Assembly (NCBI GenBank): GCA_036826635.1 | Contig: DAISVY010000001.1 | Coordinates: 372,001-436,000 of the forward strand | Direction: 5' to 3' | DNA from: DAISVY01 sp036826635 | GTDB taxonomy: Bacteria; Zixibacteria; MSB-5A5; GN15; FEB-12 | Length of the DNA stretch: 64,000 nucleotides | The notes under the pieces: generated by a model | The model's input: the letters and a program-made list of their open reading frames with translations, nothing else | Databases searched by the model: none | Told to the model about the DNA's origin: nothing | Position numbers and translations under genes: made by a program | In this document: piece by piece, positions 26,286-35,026 of the stretch | Layout of the letters: the number at the start of each line of letters is the position of its first letter | Numbering within the stretch: position 1 is the stretch's first letter

Positions 26286-26564
26286 TTGTTGTGTCTTTGT
26301 GTTAAGTATAACAAAGGGGCAGACGCAGAAATTGTCAGGATTTACCCCTTAAATCAGGGATAAGCGGTTTTGCTCTGGCGCATGTGTTGCGTCGTGTAAC
26401 TTATTGTTGTTCAATGTCGTGTCGGTGGCGTTCACATTCGGCTGGTTCCGATGAGGCGCAGAGGTTGCGAATGGTAACGGGGGAGAAAATGATTGCCTTT
26501 TGGGTTGCGGGCGTATCTTTCTTGATATCAGCGAGTTGCAGGCATTCTTGCCGTGTCTGTCAGG

Positions 26565-26582
26565 TTTGGCACGTATCTTGTT
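26565..26582 (+). promoter_or_regulatory. Sigma-54-like promoter of small RNA 2
   Basis: TTGGCACG-TATC-TTGTT matches the RpoN consensus TTGGCACG-N4-TTGCW at all positions but one (T for C in the -12 dinucleotide); the 12-base register of the -24 and -12 elements is exact. A start near 26592 would lie just before a stem-loop RNA. Confidence 0.5.
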
Positions 26583-26592
26583 AAATATCAGG

Positions 26593-26690
26593 GTGCAGTT
26601 AGTTACTCTTAAATATACGCAGTATGGCGGTGAAGGGTATTTAAGAGGTGGGGATAAAGGAGTTCCTACGTGAGGGGGAACTCCTTTTTC
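26593..26690 (+). ncRNA. Candidate small RNA 2 with terminator
   Basis: Two stem-loops follow the sigma-54-like site: CTCTTAAATA (26606-26615) pairs perfectly with TATTTAAGAG (26638-26647) around a 22-base loop, and AAAGGAGTTCC (26656-26666) pairs perfectly with GGAACTCCTTT (26677-26687) around a 10-base loop and ends in TTTTT. The second is a strong intrinsic terminator, so a transcript of about 100 bases is predicted. The loop of the first hairpin is GA-rich (GGCGGTGAAGG). No reading frame of note lies inside. Confidence 0.55.
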
Positions 26691-26698
26691 ATTGGGGC

Positions 26699-26723
26699 AG
26701 CGGTCGTAGGGGCCGCTTTTTTT
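26699..26723 (+). terminator. Second terminator after small RNA 2
   Basis: AGCGG (26699-26703) pairs with CCGCT (26713-26717), extended by G-U and G-C pairs, and is followed by seven T. It would back up the preceding terminator. Confidence 0.7.
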
Positions 26724-26807
26724 GTTGCTGTTATTCGCATGATTGGCGATTTGACCGGGGTATAACCGTAGGTTAACCGGAGTAACAAGAGGTCACCCGG
26801 GGAAATG

Positions 26808-26836
26808 TTGACAAATTAGCAATTTTCCGGTAACTT
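26808..26836 (+). promoter_or_regulatory. Candidate promoter of the dockerin-like gene pair
   Basis: A perfect TTGACA (26808-26813) is followed after 17 bases by TAACTT (26831-26836), a poor -10. A related TAACTTATTG sequence occurs at 26397-26406. The next downstream genes on this strand are the two secreted proteins starting at 27049. Confidence 0.4.
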
Positions 26837-27048
26837 ATTGTCGTTGATCCGGCTGCGGACACATGGAGGGGAACGGCATATACTCCGGCGCTTCTGAGCT
26901 TTTTTTAAGCTAAGTGCCACAAGACAGACTTCTGGTTCGTCTCTATCATAATAACAAAAACGTCCATGTTGCGCCCGGCGGAGACATCTCCCGGACGGCG
27001 GCTGAGACAGTGTGTTATGGTCACTTAATGCAAGCGGGAGGGAATTCT

Positions 27049-28899
27049 GTGAAAAGTAAATTGGCCATACCGATACTGGTGCTTTTGCTCGGTATCTTTG
27101 GGGGAGTGATCAATATCTGGGGTGCGCCGACCGGGTCGGATGAGGCTGATAACGCCAAAGGTTGCCTGTGTCTGGACCGGGTCGGGAACGTTGACTGCGA
27201 TTATACCGATCAGGTCGACATGGGGGACATGCAGGTGCTGATCGATCATCTGTTTATCAGCCTTCAGGCTTTGCCGAGCCGGGAGGAGGCGAACTGTGAC
27301 GGTGATCCGGCCTGCAATATCGATATGGGGGACCTGACCGCTCTGATCGACCATTTGTTTATCAGTCTGGCCGATCTTCCCCTCTGCCCGCAGCCGCCGA
27401 ACGCCCCGCCTGAAACGATGCTCCCGTGGCTATTGCAGGATACCCTGTTTATTAATGCGACCGAAGCCGCCGGGTCGGCGGTCGGTGTCAGTCTTACGTG
27501 GAGCGGTGAGGATCTGATTGACCACCCTTATTACCCGCCGCCGTTCGAGTTTGAGTGGAAATTGTTCGGTCCTTACAGCGCCGAGCAGACAGCGGTTTTG
27601 GCTGACTCGTTCATGGTGCCGGTTTTCGTGCGATACGACTATGAGGTTTTCAGATTTGGTGAGGGGGCTTTTTTCGAGTGGTGCGACACATCGTATTACG
27701 GAGGTATTCAGGAAATTCGGTGTGATACGGTGTTGGTTGACACCATCATGCAGAGCAGTGATCTGGGTATGGTGGACACGGTGTTTCGTGTGCTGGATTC
27801 GGATTTCGTTAACTCGGCTGATTTCTATCTTGTTGCCGACAGTTCGTACGACAACGTGACGGGCAGTATCTATGTGACCGAAACAAGCGATTTGTTGTAT
27901 GATGTTTACCGTAACGCTCCTTCTGATACTACCCGTCAGATGACGTTCGTTTTCTGGGTGCGCTCGCGCGATCCGATTGATTCCACGCTGTTCGATCCTA
28001 CTCCGGCTTTTGCGACCTTTGAGGTTATCGACGCCAAACATGAGCGGGATGTTCTGGTGGTGGATTGGGCCAAGCGGGCCTGCATAAACCGGGGGATTTA
28101 CGATTCGGCCATAACCTACTGGACCGACGCCGTCGATGCCTGGGGGCTGACGCGGCCCGGCGACGGCATTTCGTTCGATACCACCCGCGATTTCGTCTCG
28201 GCCTACGACTATCGCTACAGTTCGGACTGGTTGAGGAAATTGCTGTCGTACCGAATTGCAGTGCTGTTAAGCGATGACGTTCAATCCGGGCTTTTTGCGT
28301 ATCACACCGATGAAATAGTTGAAGATGTTTACACCGCTATTCGCGCCGGGGTAAACACCTGGTTGACTATGCGCTGTGGAATCGGTCCTATATCCCAGGC
28401 CCAGCCGGCCACGACAATAACCCCTCAGTATGACTATCGGATGTTGTTCGGGGCCGAATCGATTCGCTACTCCGGCTGGACCTATTTCGTCAGAATAGTC
28501 AGCGACACGTTGAGAATAGAGGATTTTATCGGGGCGTATTCCGCCAATACTGATCTGTGGCCTGATCTGGTGATTGATTCGGCCTTGTTGCATCGCCGTT
28601 ACACCTGGCCGAATCCGTACGGATGGATCGACACTCTCGCCGCATTGCCGGAAGTCAATTGGTGTGTCCGTAACTCCGAAGCGGAGGTGATGTACACTTA
28701 TCAGTCGCTCTATGGGGACGATCATCCCCTGGGGGCGGACTTCAGCTACGAGGGACGTTCGGTTATGCACCGGATGGATTTCGGTTTTTATCGCACGGTT
28801 TATGCATTGTTTTCACCGATGGCCTTTGAACAGACCACTGCCCGGGAGATGGTTAACAGTGTGTTGGACTGGTTATATGAGGGAAGGAGCAGGAAATGA
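27049..28899 (+). CDS. Secreted protein with N-terminal dockerin-like repeats
   Basis: A secreted protein of about 616 residues. GTG 27049 is chosen as start because a GGGAGGG Shine-Dalgarno lies six bases upstream and a signal peptide (core IPILVLLLGIFGGVI) follows at once; the frame is open upstream to 26914. Just after the signal peptide come two dockerin-type repeats with calcium loops D-C-D-Y-T-D-Q-V-D-M-G-D and D-G-D-P-A-C-N-I-D-M-G-D, each followed by LIDHLFISL. The rest starts with a beta-rich Ig-like region (NAPPETMLPWLLQDTLFI) and continues as an unrecognised domain with many aromatic and acidic residues. It overlaps the next gene by four bases (ATGA), so both are probably made together. 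Function is unknown. Confidence 0.75.
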   Translation: MKSKLAIPILVLLLGIFGGVINIWGAPTGSDEADNAKGCLCLDRVGNVDCDYTDQVDMGDMQVLIDHLFISLQALPSREEANCDGDPACNIDMGDLTALIDHLFISLADLPLCPQPPNAPPETMLPWLLQDTLFINATEAAGSAVGVSLTWSGEDLIDHPYYPPPFEFEWKLFGPYSAEQTAVLADSFMVPVFVRYDYEVFRFGEGAFFEWCDTSYYGGIQEIRCDTVLVDTIMQSSDLGMVDTVFRVLDSDFVNSADFYLVADSSYDNVTGSIYVTETSDLLYDVYRNAPSDTTRQMTFVFWVRSRDPIDSTLFDPTPAFATFEVIDAKHERDVLVVDWAKRACINRGIYDSAITYWTDAVDAWGLTRPGDGISFDTTRDFVSAYDYRYSSDWLRKLLSYRIAVLLSDDVQSGLFAYHTDEIVEDVYTAIRAGVNTWLTMRCGIGPISQAQPATTITPQYDYRMLFGAESIRYSGWTYFVRIVSDTLRIEDFIGAYSANTDLWPDLVIDSALLHRRYTWPNPYGWIDTLAALPEVNWCVRNSEAEVMYTYQSLYGDDHPLGADFSYEGRSVMHRMDFGFYRTVYALFSPMAFEQTTAREMVNSVLDWLYEGRSRK

Positions 28900-31292
28900 G
28901 GTTCAATGGGAAGATCTTATTGACGATTTTGCTGCTGTTGGCGGCAACCGGCCTTTACGGACGCAGTCTCTCTAAAAGTGATCAAACCGCCCGGGCCGAC
29001 AGACTGGGGGCCTCTCCCGCTTATTGTATCGCCGAGCACAACGTGGGGCGAATGGTGCTGTCGGTAACCAACAACGGAACGTTCGGAAAATCTTACTCGC
29101 TGGCCGGCGGTTATGATTGCTTTACCGGCGAGGAAGTTCAGTCGTGTGAGTACCCCAGGAATTCGAATACTATGTATCTCTACGGGGGGGCTTTCTGGAT
29201 CGGCGCCGTAGTCGGTACAGATACACTCGTGTCGGTGGGCCATGACGGCTGGCAGTCGGACCAGGAGCTCCATCCCGACGAGGCACCGGGGGGGAACATT
29301 ATATATCGTTCCACCATTGATCCCGATTCTCCCGCCTACGAGGGGGCGGTTTCCGAGCAGGACTATATCGCAACGTACACCGACACTTCCACGTACATTG
29401 GCATAGTGCCGAATGAGGACTACATTGACCACCGTCCCCACCAGCCGCTGGGTATCGAAGTAACCCAGCGTTCATATGCCTGGAGTAATACCTTCACCGA
29501 GGACTTCGTGCTGTTCGATTACAGCATCAGCAATATCGGCACCTCAACTCTCAATGAAGTGTATATGGGTATTTATGTCGACGGTGACGTACACCATCAA
29601 TCACAAACTACCGACGGTGCCTTGGACGATATCTGCGGTTTTCGTCGGACCCTGCCGGTGGAATATTTTCCTTCAAGTTGTCCCGAAGATTCCGCCGTGG
29701 TGAATCTGGCCTGGATAGCCGACAATTCCGGGGATTTGCCACCGGTGCAGACGGAGTATCCGTCCGTGCCGCACATAACCGCTACCCGGTTGTTACGCAC
29801 CCCCGGCGAAGAGACGGAGGTTTCTTTCAATTGGTGGGTAGGGAATGTCGATCCCCTGTATGATTTCGGTCCCCAAACACGTGAGAATTGCCGTGACCTG
29901 GGGACCGAGGGAATGGGTACGCCCGAGGGGGATCGCAACAAATACTTCTTCATGCGCAACGGTGAGCATGACTACGACCAGGTCAGAGTGGCCAGTATCG
30001 GATCCCTTGATCCCGTCTGGTTGCCGCCCAATGCTATGATTCAAGATGACTTGCATGACGGTTATGACACGCGTTATCTCTTGTCGTTCGGTCCGTTTGA
30101 TATCGAACCCGGCATGATACTGCCAATTTCTTTCGCCTATATCGCCGGGGAAGATTTCCACACCGATCCTAACAACATAGACAACCTTATCGCCGGAGAC
30201 TGGGAGGCGTTTTACGATGGGGTGGATTTCTCCGATCTGGGACAGAACGCCGTGTGGGCGGACTGGGTGTACGACAATCCCGGGGTGGACACCGACAGCG
30301 ACGGATATTGCGGTGAGTACAAAGTGTGCGGTGATGATACGGTCTGGATTTCCGGCGACGGCGTACCTGATTTTCGGGCCAGTGTTGCCCCGCCGTCACC
30401 GACGGTCTGGGTGGAAGAGCGCCAGAACAGTGTAAGGGTGCGTTGGAACGGGGCCGCGTGCGAGTGCTCTCGTGATATGCTTTCGGGTGAGGAGGATTTC
30501 GAAGGTTATAACGCTTATCTGGCAACTCAGCCCTCGGTGGCGAGCTTTGCCCGGATCGCCGGCTATGACGTTGAGGATTTCTGCAGGTATTATTGGGATC
30601 AATCTTTATCCGACTGGGTCCTGGAACATCGGCGCTTTACCCTCGACGAACTGCGTTGCCGTTACGCGCCGTCCGGATGCGACGATCTTACATGGCATGC
30701 CAACGTGTATGATCGAGCCCACCCGCTGATCCTTGCGACCTATCCCGACTCGGTGTTCTACTTCAAGCAGATCGGGGCCAACACGGCCCGGTTCGGTATC
30801 GAGACACCGTTCGTCAAGCGATATCCCGATGCGCCGAAGCCGGGCTGTAGCTCGGCGTCCGAAGTGCCGGCCGATTCGGTTGACGACTACCTGACCGAAG
30901 ACGGTTATTTCAAATACTACGAGTACGAGTATACGATTCCCGATCTGTTGCCGGGCACCGACTATTGGGTGGCCATAACCGCTTTCGACTACGGTTCATG
31001 GCTGGTCGAGGGGCAGTCTATGGAATCACCGATTCTGAGGCACATGCACCATTGCGTGCCGCGTAGTGACTGCTGTGTGGGGGATGTCGGCAATATGGAT
31101 TGTTCCGATGACCAGCGGCCGAATATGGGCGACCTGACCGTGCTGATCGATCATCTGTTTATCAGCCTGACGCCTTTATGCTGTGAGCCGGAAGGTAATA
31201 TTGATTTGATTGACGAGGTGGATTCGGGTGATTTGAACATGCTTATCGATCATTTGTTCATCTCGTTGAATCCGCTGCCGGCCTGCCCGTAG
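28896..31292 (+). CDS. Large secreted protein with C-terminal dockerin-like repeats
   Basis: A 798-residue secreted protein with a signal peptide (core ILLTILLLLAATGLYG), a Shine-Dalgarno AAGGAG before its ATG, and a body of beta-rich sequence with several Cys pairs (for example CGEYKVCGDD, CECSRDM). The region around 530-640 resembles a fibronectin-type segment (SVRVRWNGAACE, LPGTDYWVAITAFDYG near residue 690). At the C-terminus two dockerin-like repeats follow (GNMDC...NMGDLTVLIDHLFISL and GNIDLIDEVDSGDLNMLIDHLFISL) with Cys pairs CC. The preceding gene has the same repeats at its N-terminus, so the two may be displayed or assembled on the cell surface by a common partner. No enzyme motif is seen. 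Confidence 0.75.
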   Translation: MRFNGKILLTILLLLAATGLYGRSLSKSDQTARADRLGASPAYCIAEHNVGRMVLSVTNNGTFGKSYSLAGGYDCFTGEEVQSCEYPRNSNTMYLYGGAFWIGAVVGTDTLVSVGHDGWQSDQELHPDEAPGGNIIYRSTIDPDSPAYEGAVSEQDYIATYTDTSTYIGIVPNEDYIDHRPHQPLGIEVTQRSYAWSNTFTEDFVLFDYSISNIGTSTLNEVYMGIYVDGDVHHQSQTTDGALDDICGFRRTLPVEYFPSSCPEDSAVVNLAWIADNSGDLPPVQTEYPSVPHITATRLLRTPGEETEVSFNWWVGNVDPLYDFGPQTRENCRDLGTEGMGTPEGDRNKYFFMRNGEHDYDQVRVASIGSLDPVWLPPNAMIQDDLHDGYDTRYLLSFGPFDIEPGMILPISFAYIAGEDFHTDPNNIDNLIAGDWEAFYDGVDFSDLGQNAVWADWVYDNPGVDTDSDGYCGEYKVCGDDTVWISGDGVPDFRASVAPPSPTVWVEERQNSVRVRWNGAACECSRDMLSGEEDFEGYNAYLATQPSVASFARIAGYDVEDFCRYYWDQSLSDWVLEHRRFTLDELRCRYAPSGCDDLTWHANVYDRAHPLILATYPDSVFYFKQIGANTARFGIETPFVKRYPDAPKPGCSSASEVPADSVDDYLTEDGYFKYYEYEYTIPDLLPGTDYWVAITAFDYGSWLVEGQSMESPILRHMHHCVPRSDCCVGDVGNMDCSDDQRPNMGDLTVLIDHLFISLTPLCCEPEGNIDLIDEVDSGDLNMLIDHLFISLNPLPACP

Positions 31293-31437
31293 GGGGGGCG
31301 GGGGACATAAGGATCTGCGATACGAGGAATGTGTTGTGGTTGGAATGCATGTTCACAGATATCGCGAACTTCTTTGTCATTTTCGGAGTTGACACAACTG
31401 CCGGTGTCCGATGCTCTTGAGCGTTGCGGTAGTCGGT

Positions 31438-32607
31438 CTACCGGAAATACGCCTCCATGCGGTCGAAGGCCTTGTTGATCTCGTCTTCGGGCACGCAGAA
31501 AGACATGCGAAGATGCTGCTGTCCGGTGGGTCCGAACGCAATCCCCGGCGTGGTCGAAACCCGGGCGCTGCTCAGGAGCGCTTTGCAAAACGCCGTCGAA
31601 TCCCGGCCGTCCTCGCGTTTGATTCGGGGGAACATCAGATACGATCCACCCGGGCGAACGTAATCGAAAATGTCGTTCATCCTGTCCAGACGTTCACACA
31701 TCAGATTGCGAGCCGACAGATAATGCTCGGCGAACTTACCCACGCATTGTTGCGGTCCGCGAAGAGCCCCCAGCGCGGCGTATTGCGACACGACCGGAGC
31801 GCAAATGGCAAAGGGGATATGCGCTTTGGTGATTTGCGGAATCATCGCTTCGGCGGCGTGCAGATAGCCGATCCGCCAGCCGGTCATGGCGTAGGTCTTG
31901 GTGAAAGTGTAACAACTGATCGTCCGCTGACTCATCTCCGGAATCGAGGCGATGCTGAAATGCTTCAGACCGTCGAAAGTAAAATACTCGTAGGCTTCGT
32001 CGGTAATAACCGTGAGATTGTGCTCCATAGCCACCTCGGCCAAGGCACGAAGCTGATCTTCGGTGAAGACCGTTCCCGTGGGGTTGCTCGGTGAGCAGTA
32101 CATGAACGCTTTCGTGCGGGGCGTTATGGCTTTGCGGATAGCGTCGATATCCAGCGCCCAGCCTTCTTCCTCGCGCAGCGGCACCAATACCGGGCGGCCG
32201 GACGCCATTACCACCTGACGGATATGAGTCGAATAAGTAGGCGTCGGCAGGATGACTTCGTCGCCGGGATCGATCACCGCCATGACAGCCGCGGCCAGCC
32301 CCTCAATTGCTCCCACCGTAACCATGATCTGCGAGATGTCGGTTGTGATGCTGTTGTCGCGGGCCAGTTTCTTCGCGATCTCCTCGCGCAGCGACGGCAA
32401 ACCGGCGGTTTCGGAATAGCCTCCCACCAGACCCTTTTCGATAGCTTCTATGGCTGCCCGTTTAATGTGTTCCGGTGTGTCGGCGGTCGGTTTGGCCCAC
32501 GAAAGAAAAGCCACGTCGTCGATCTGTTTGGACAGGCGGGTCATTTCATGAATGGCCGATTTGGCGATATTGGCCACGCGATTCGAGACTGCGATATTAT
32601 CCTTCAT
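31438..32607 (-). CDS. Class I/II pyridoxal-phosphate aminotransferase
   Basis: A 389-residue aminotransferase of the AspC/fold-type I group. The PLP lysine is K237 in YTFTKTYAMTGWRIGY; other marks are NPTG (residues 175-178), D203 and Y206 in TDEAYEYF, and GYSETAGLPSLREEIA near the N-terminus. R386-type substrate arginine is present near the C-terminus (LRMSFCVPEDEI). The K in FTK is preceded by T-F, where many family members have S-F-S. Substrate (aspartate, aromatic or branched amino acids, or methionine) cannot be told. The gene precedes an MBL-fold gene on the same strand, read after it (upstream at 33296). Confidence 0.9.
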   Translation of the reverse strand: MKDNIAVSNRVANIAKSAIHEMTRLSKQIDDVAFLSWAKPTADTPEHIKRAAIEAIEKGLVGGYSETAGLPSLREEIAKKLARDNSITTDISQIMVTVGAIEGLAAAVMAVIDPGDEVILPTPTYSTHIRQVVMASGRPVLVPLREEEGWALDIDAIRKAITPRTKAFMYCSPSNPTGTVFTEDQLRALAEVAMEHNLTVITDEAYEYFTFDGLKHFSIASIPEMSQRTISCYTFTKTYAMTGWRIGYLHAAEAMIPQITKAHIPFAICAPVVSQYAALGALRGPQQCVGKFAEHYLSARNLMCERLDRMNDIFDYVRPGGSYLMFPRIKREDGRDSTAFCKALLSSARVSTTPGIAFGPTGQQHLRMSFCVPEDEINKAFDRMEAYFR

Positions 32608-32660
32608 GCCGGTGTTTCCTTTGTTGCCGAGCGGGGCTGCGCATAAACATGAGATGCTCT

Positions 32661-33296
32661 TCAGATCTCGATCACCCGTCCGGCGCCGCCCTTAATGCAC
32701 CGTTCGCCGTACCGCTCTTCGATTTCTTTGATATGCTGAGTGCAGTGAGTGGGGCAGATAAGTTTCAAACCTTCCAGTTGTTCGTACTGGTCGAAACCGT
32801 GCAAGCCGCCGATCAGGGCGTACGGGGTGCCGAGTTGCGCCGCCGCCGCGAGGATATTGCCGACTCCCGAATGGGCACATCCGACCACGACCACCGGGCC
32901 CTTGTCGGACATGACAACCAGCGATTGCTCGATATTCTCAAGTTCGCCCGTGGTGAATATCCCCTCGTGCAGGGACATCGCTTTGTCGACCGGCACAACC
33001 TGCTCTGCGCCGTACTTATTCGCCGCCGAGGCCGGGAAATATACCGGTACCTGCTTTATTTTCAGCAGCGCCTCGAGTCCCCCGGTGTGGTCGTGGTGAT
33101 CATGCGAGATTACGATCTCTTCGATATCGGTGGGGTCAATGTCCAGCTTGCGCATGTTTTCCAGCAGTAGCTCGGCTTTGGTGCCGGTATCGAACAGCAG
33201 TTTCCGGTGGTGTGCCTCGATCAGGCACGAGAATCCCCAGTCGGCCTGAAGGTTTTCGGCCCAGGCTTCATTGTCGTAAATTATCGTGATTTTCAT
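32661..33296 (-). CDS. MBL-fold metallohydrolase
   Basis: A 211-residue metallo-beta-lactamase-fold protein. The binuclear metal motif is SHDHHDH at residues 64-70 (H65, H67, D69, H70), with HSGVGN (about residue 139, metal His) and GGLHGF near the end of the fold. The start MKITIIYDNEAWAENLQADWG, with FDTG (residues 35-38), resembles the small MBL-fold family related to dihydropterin methyl-aminobenzene phosphate synthases. The physiological substrate is unknown. It lies upstream of an aminotransferase gene and divergent from a flavoprotein gene with its own strong promoter. Confidence 0.85.
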   Translation of the reverse strand: MKITIIYDNEAWAENLQADWGFSCLIEAHHRKLLFDTGTKAELLLENMRKLDIDPTDIEEIVISHDHHDHTGGLEALLKIKQVPVYFPASAANKYGAEQVVPVDKAMSLHEGIFTTGELENIEQSLVVMSDKGPVVVVGCAHSGVGNILAAAAQLGTPYALIGGLHGFDQYEQLEGLKLICPTHCTQHIKEIEERYGERCIKGGAGRVIEI

Positions 33297-33442
33297 TTCG
33301 TTTATCTCCGTATTATTCGCAAACTATGGCGATAATGACCCGACCGCAAGTGGGACCTTCGAAAATCAGGGAAATACCCGAAGTGCCTTTGCGTGTTTCT
33401 GCGGGGGCGAATACTGGACCGAATACTGGACTATGTTAGTCC

Positions 33443-33471
33443 TTGCCATTAGCGGAACCAACCGCTATACT
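33443..33471 (+). promoter_or_regulatory. Strong sigma-70 promoter of the flavoprotein gene
   Basis: TTGCCA (33443-33448) and TATACT (33466-33471) are 17 bases apart. Inside the spacer an AGCGG/CCGCT inverted repeat (33451-33466) and just upstream a perfect GGACTA-tgt-TAGTCC palindrome (33428-33442) plus a duplicated 12-mer (33409-33420 and 33421-33432) suggest operator sites. Confidence 0.65.
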
Positions 33472-33559
33472 TTTTAATGGTTTTACGGGACGGCGGAGGG
33501 AATTGAACAGAACGATCCGTCCTGTAGCCGTTATCTGTACATATTGACGGGGGTCTAAA

Positions 33560-34924
33560 ATGAAAAAGAGTGACGTTGTCATAATAGGCGGCGGTCCGGC
33601 CGGACGTTCGGTGGTGCATATGCTACACTCCGTCAGGAGCGGTCTTTCCGTTACGCTGCTCAAGGACGAAGTAACCAACGTCAACCGTTGCGCCGTGCCC
33701 TACGGTGTGTCCGATAAACTCCCGATTGAGAAATTCCAGATATCAAACAAACTGGTAACCGATTTCGGTGCGGAACTGATCGTCGACACGGTGGATAAAA
33801 TCGATACCGCCGGGCATATGGTGCACACCGCGCGCGGGGAAACCATCGGCTATCGTTACCTGATTCTGGCAACCGGGTCACGGCCGCTCAAGCCGCCCAT
33901 TCCGGGAATCGACGCGCCGTATGTGACGCCCGTGCGTTCGCTGGAGGATTTGGCGCTGCTTCGTGAATTCGTCGCCACCTACGAGAAAGCGGTTATTGTC
34001 GGCGGAGGTTATATCGGGATCGAAGTTGCCGTGGCGTTGCGTTCTCTGGGGCTGGAAGTAACAGTGGTGGAGATGATGCCGCACGTCTTGGTCGCCAGTC
34101 TCGAACCGGAATTTGTCAGCACGGTGGAGAAAGTTCTTACCGAGCGAGGAATAAAGCTGCTTAACGAGCATAAAGTGACCGAGTTCGTATCCCGTGACAA
34201 ACACCTCAGCGTGAAGCTGGAAGCCGGCGATTCCCTGGAGGTCGACTTTGCCGTACTGGCCGTTGGCGTGGTGCCCAATATCGAACTGGCCGCCCATGCC
34301 GGAATCAAAACCTCGCCTTTGGGTATTGTTACCGATGAACACATGCGCACCAGCGCACCTGACGTTTTTGCGGTGGGTGATTGTGCCGAGAAGAAATCTT
34401 TCATCAGTGGTCGGACGACTCCCGGAGAATACGGTACCAACGCCGTTTTCATGTCCAAAGTTGCGGCTCTTAACATTCTCGGTCGGGAAAGTGTTTTCCC
34501 CGGTGTTATCAACGCCAGCGTTACCACGGCCTTCGATTTGAGTATGGGGTCGGCCGGGCTCCGCGAAAGTGCCGCCCGTAAAGCCGGGTTCGACGTGGTG
34601 ACGGGATCGTCGGAAGTATCGGACAAGTATCCCATGATGCAAAATGTCAGCCCCATTCGTACCAAGCTGGTCTTTGACCGCCGCAGCCATAAGCTGCTCG
34701 GGGGAGGGGTGCTTCGTAAAGACCACGGAGTGGCTCCGAATATCGACTTTCTCTCGCTGGCTATTCAGATGGGCGCAACGCTGGAAGATCTGATCGTGTA
34801 CCAATACGCCACCCATCCCGAACTGGCGGCCAAACCGTCGGATAACAGCTTCGTCATGGCGGCCCGGGATGCTTTGAACAGGCTGAAATCGACCGGGGAT
34901 CCCAAAGCCGGGGTTCGGGTATAA
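33560..34924 (+). CDS. CoA-disulfide reductase/NADH oxidase-type flavoprotein
   Basis: A 454-residue FAD- and NAD(P)H-binding disulfide oxidoreductase. The first dinucleotide motif VVIIGGGPAGRS starts at residue 6, the second is VIVGGGYIGIEVAVAL (about 146-161), and the FAD-binding VGDCAE lies near residue 277. The single redox cysteine C44 in NRCAVPYGVS is the mark of the CoA-disulfide reductase/NADH oxidase/persulfide reductase group rather than the two-cysteine glutathione reductase group. A C-terminal dimerisation domain follows. Precise activity (NADH oxidase, CoA reductase, polysulfide reductase) cannot be told. The -35/-10 and palindromic sites upstream suggest redox-type regulation. 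Confidence 0.9.
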   Translation: MKKSDVVIIGGGPAGRSVVHMLHSVRSGLSVTLLKDEVTNVNRCAVPYGVSDKLPIEKFQISNKLVTDFGAELIVDTVDKIDTAGHMVHTARGETIGYRYLILATGSRPLKPPIPGIDAPYVTPVRSLEDLALLREFVATYEKAVIVGGGYIGIEVAVALRSLGLEVTVVEMMPHVLVASLEPEFVSTVEKVLTERGIKLLNEHKVTEFVSRDKHLSVKLEAGDSLEVDFAVLAVGVVPNIELAAHAGIKTSPLGIVTDEHMRTSAPDVFAVGDCAEKKSFISGRTTPGEYGTNAVFMSKVAALNILGRESVFPGVINASVTTAFDLSMGSAGLRESAARKAGFDVVTGSSEVSDKYPMMQNVSPIRTKLVFDRRSHKLLGGGVLRKDHGVAPNIDFLSLAIQMGATLEDLIVYQYATHPELAAKPSDNSFVMAARDALNRLKSTGDPKAGVRV

Positions 34925-35026
34925 GGAAAAAAGCCTGTCCCGCGTAAGGCAATCTGCTATATTGAACTCCGACGTTGACCGATATCAAAACGAGAGTACG
35001 CCTTGCCGGATGGAGAAGGGAAAAGG

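Noticed and set aside
26376..26390. TGGC-N7-TTGC at 26376-26390 as a further sigma-54 promoter
   Set aside because: Register is right but ACG is replaced by GCA and nothing with a terminator or a gene follows closely. Eight fixed bases are expected about twice by chance in this window.
26384..26584. 66-codon frame in the non-coding region at 26.4 kb
   Set aside because: Starts without a ribosome site, is Cys/Ser/Arg-rich with no family resemblance, and overlaps the sigma-54-like site.
27049..31292. Cellulosome components
   Set aside because: Dockerin-like repeats are present but no glycoside hydrolase or carbohydrate-binding motif is seen in either protein.
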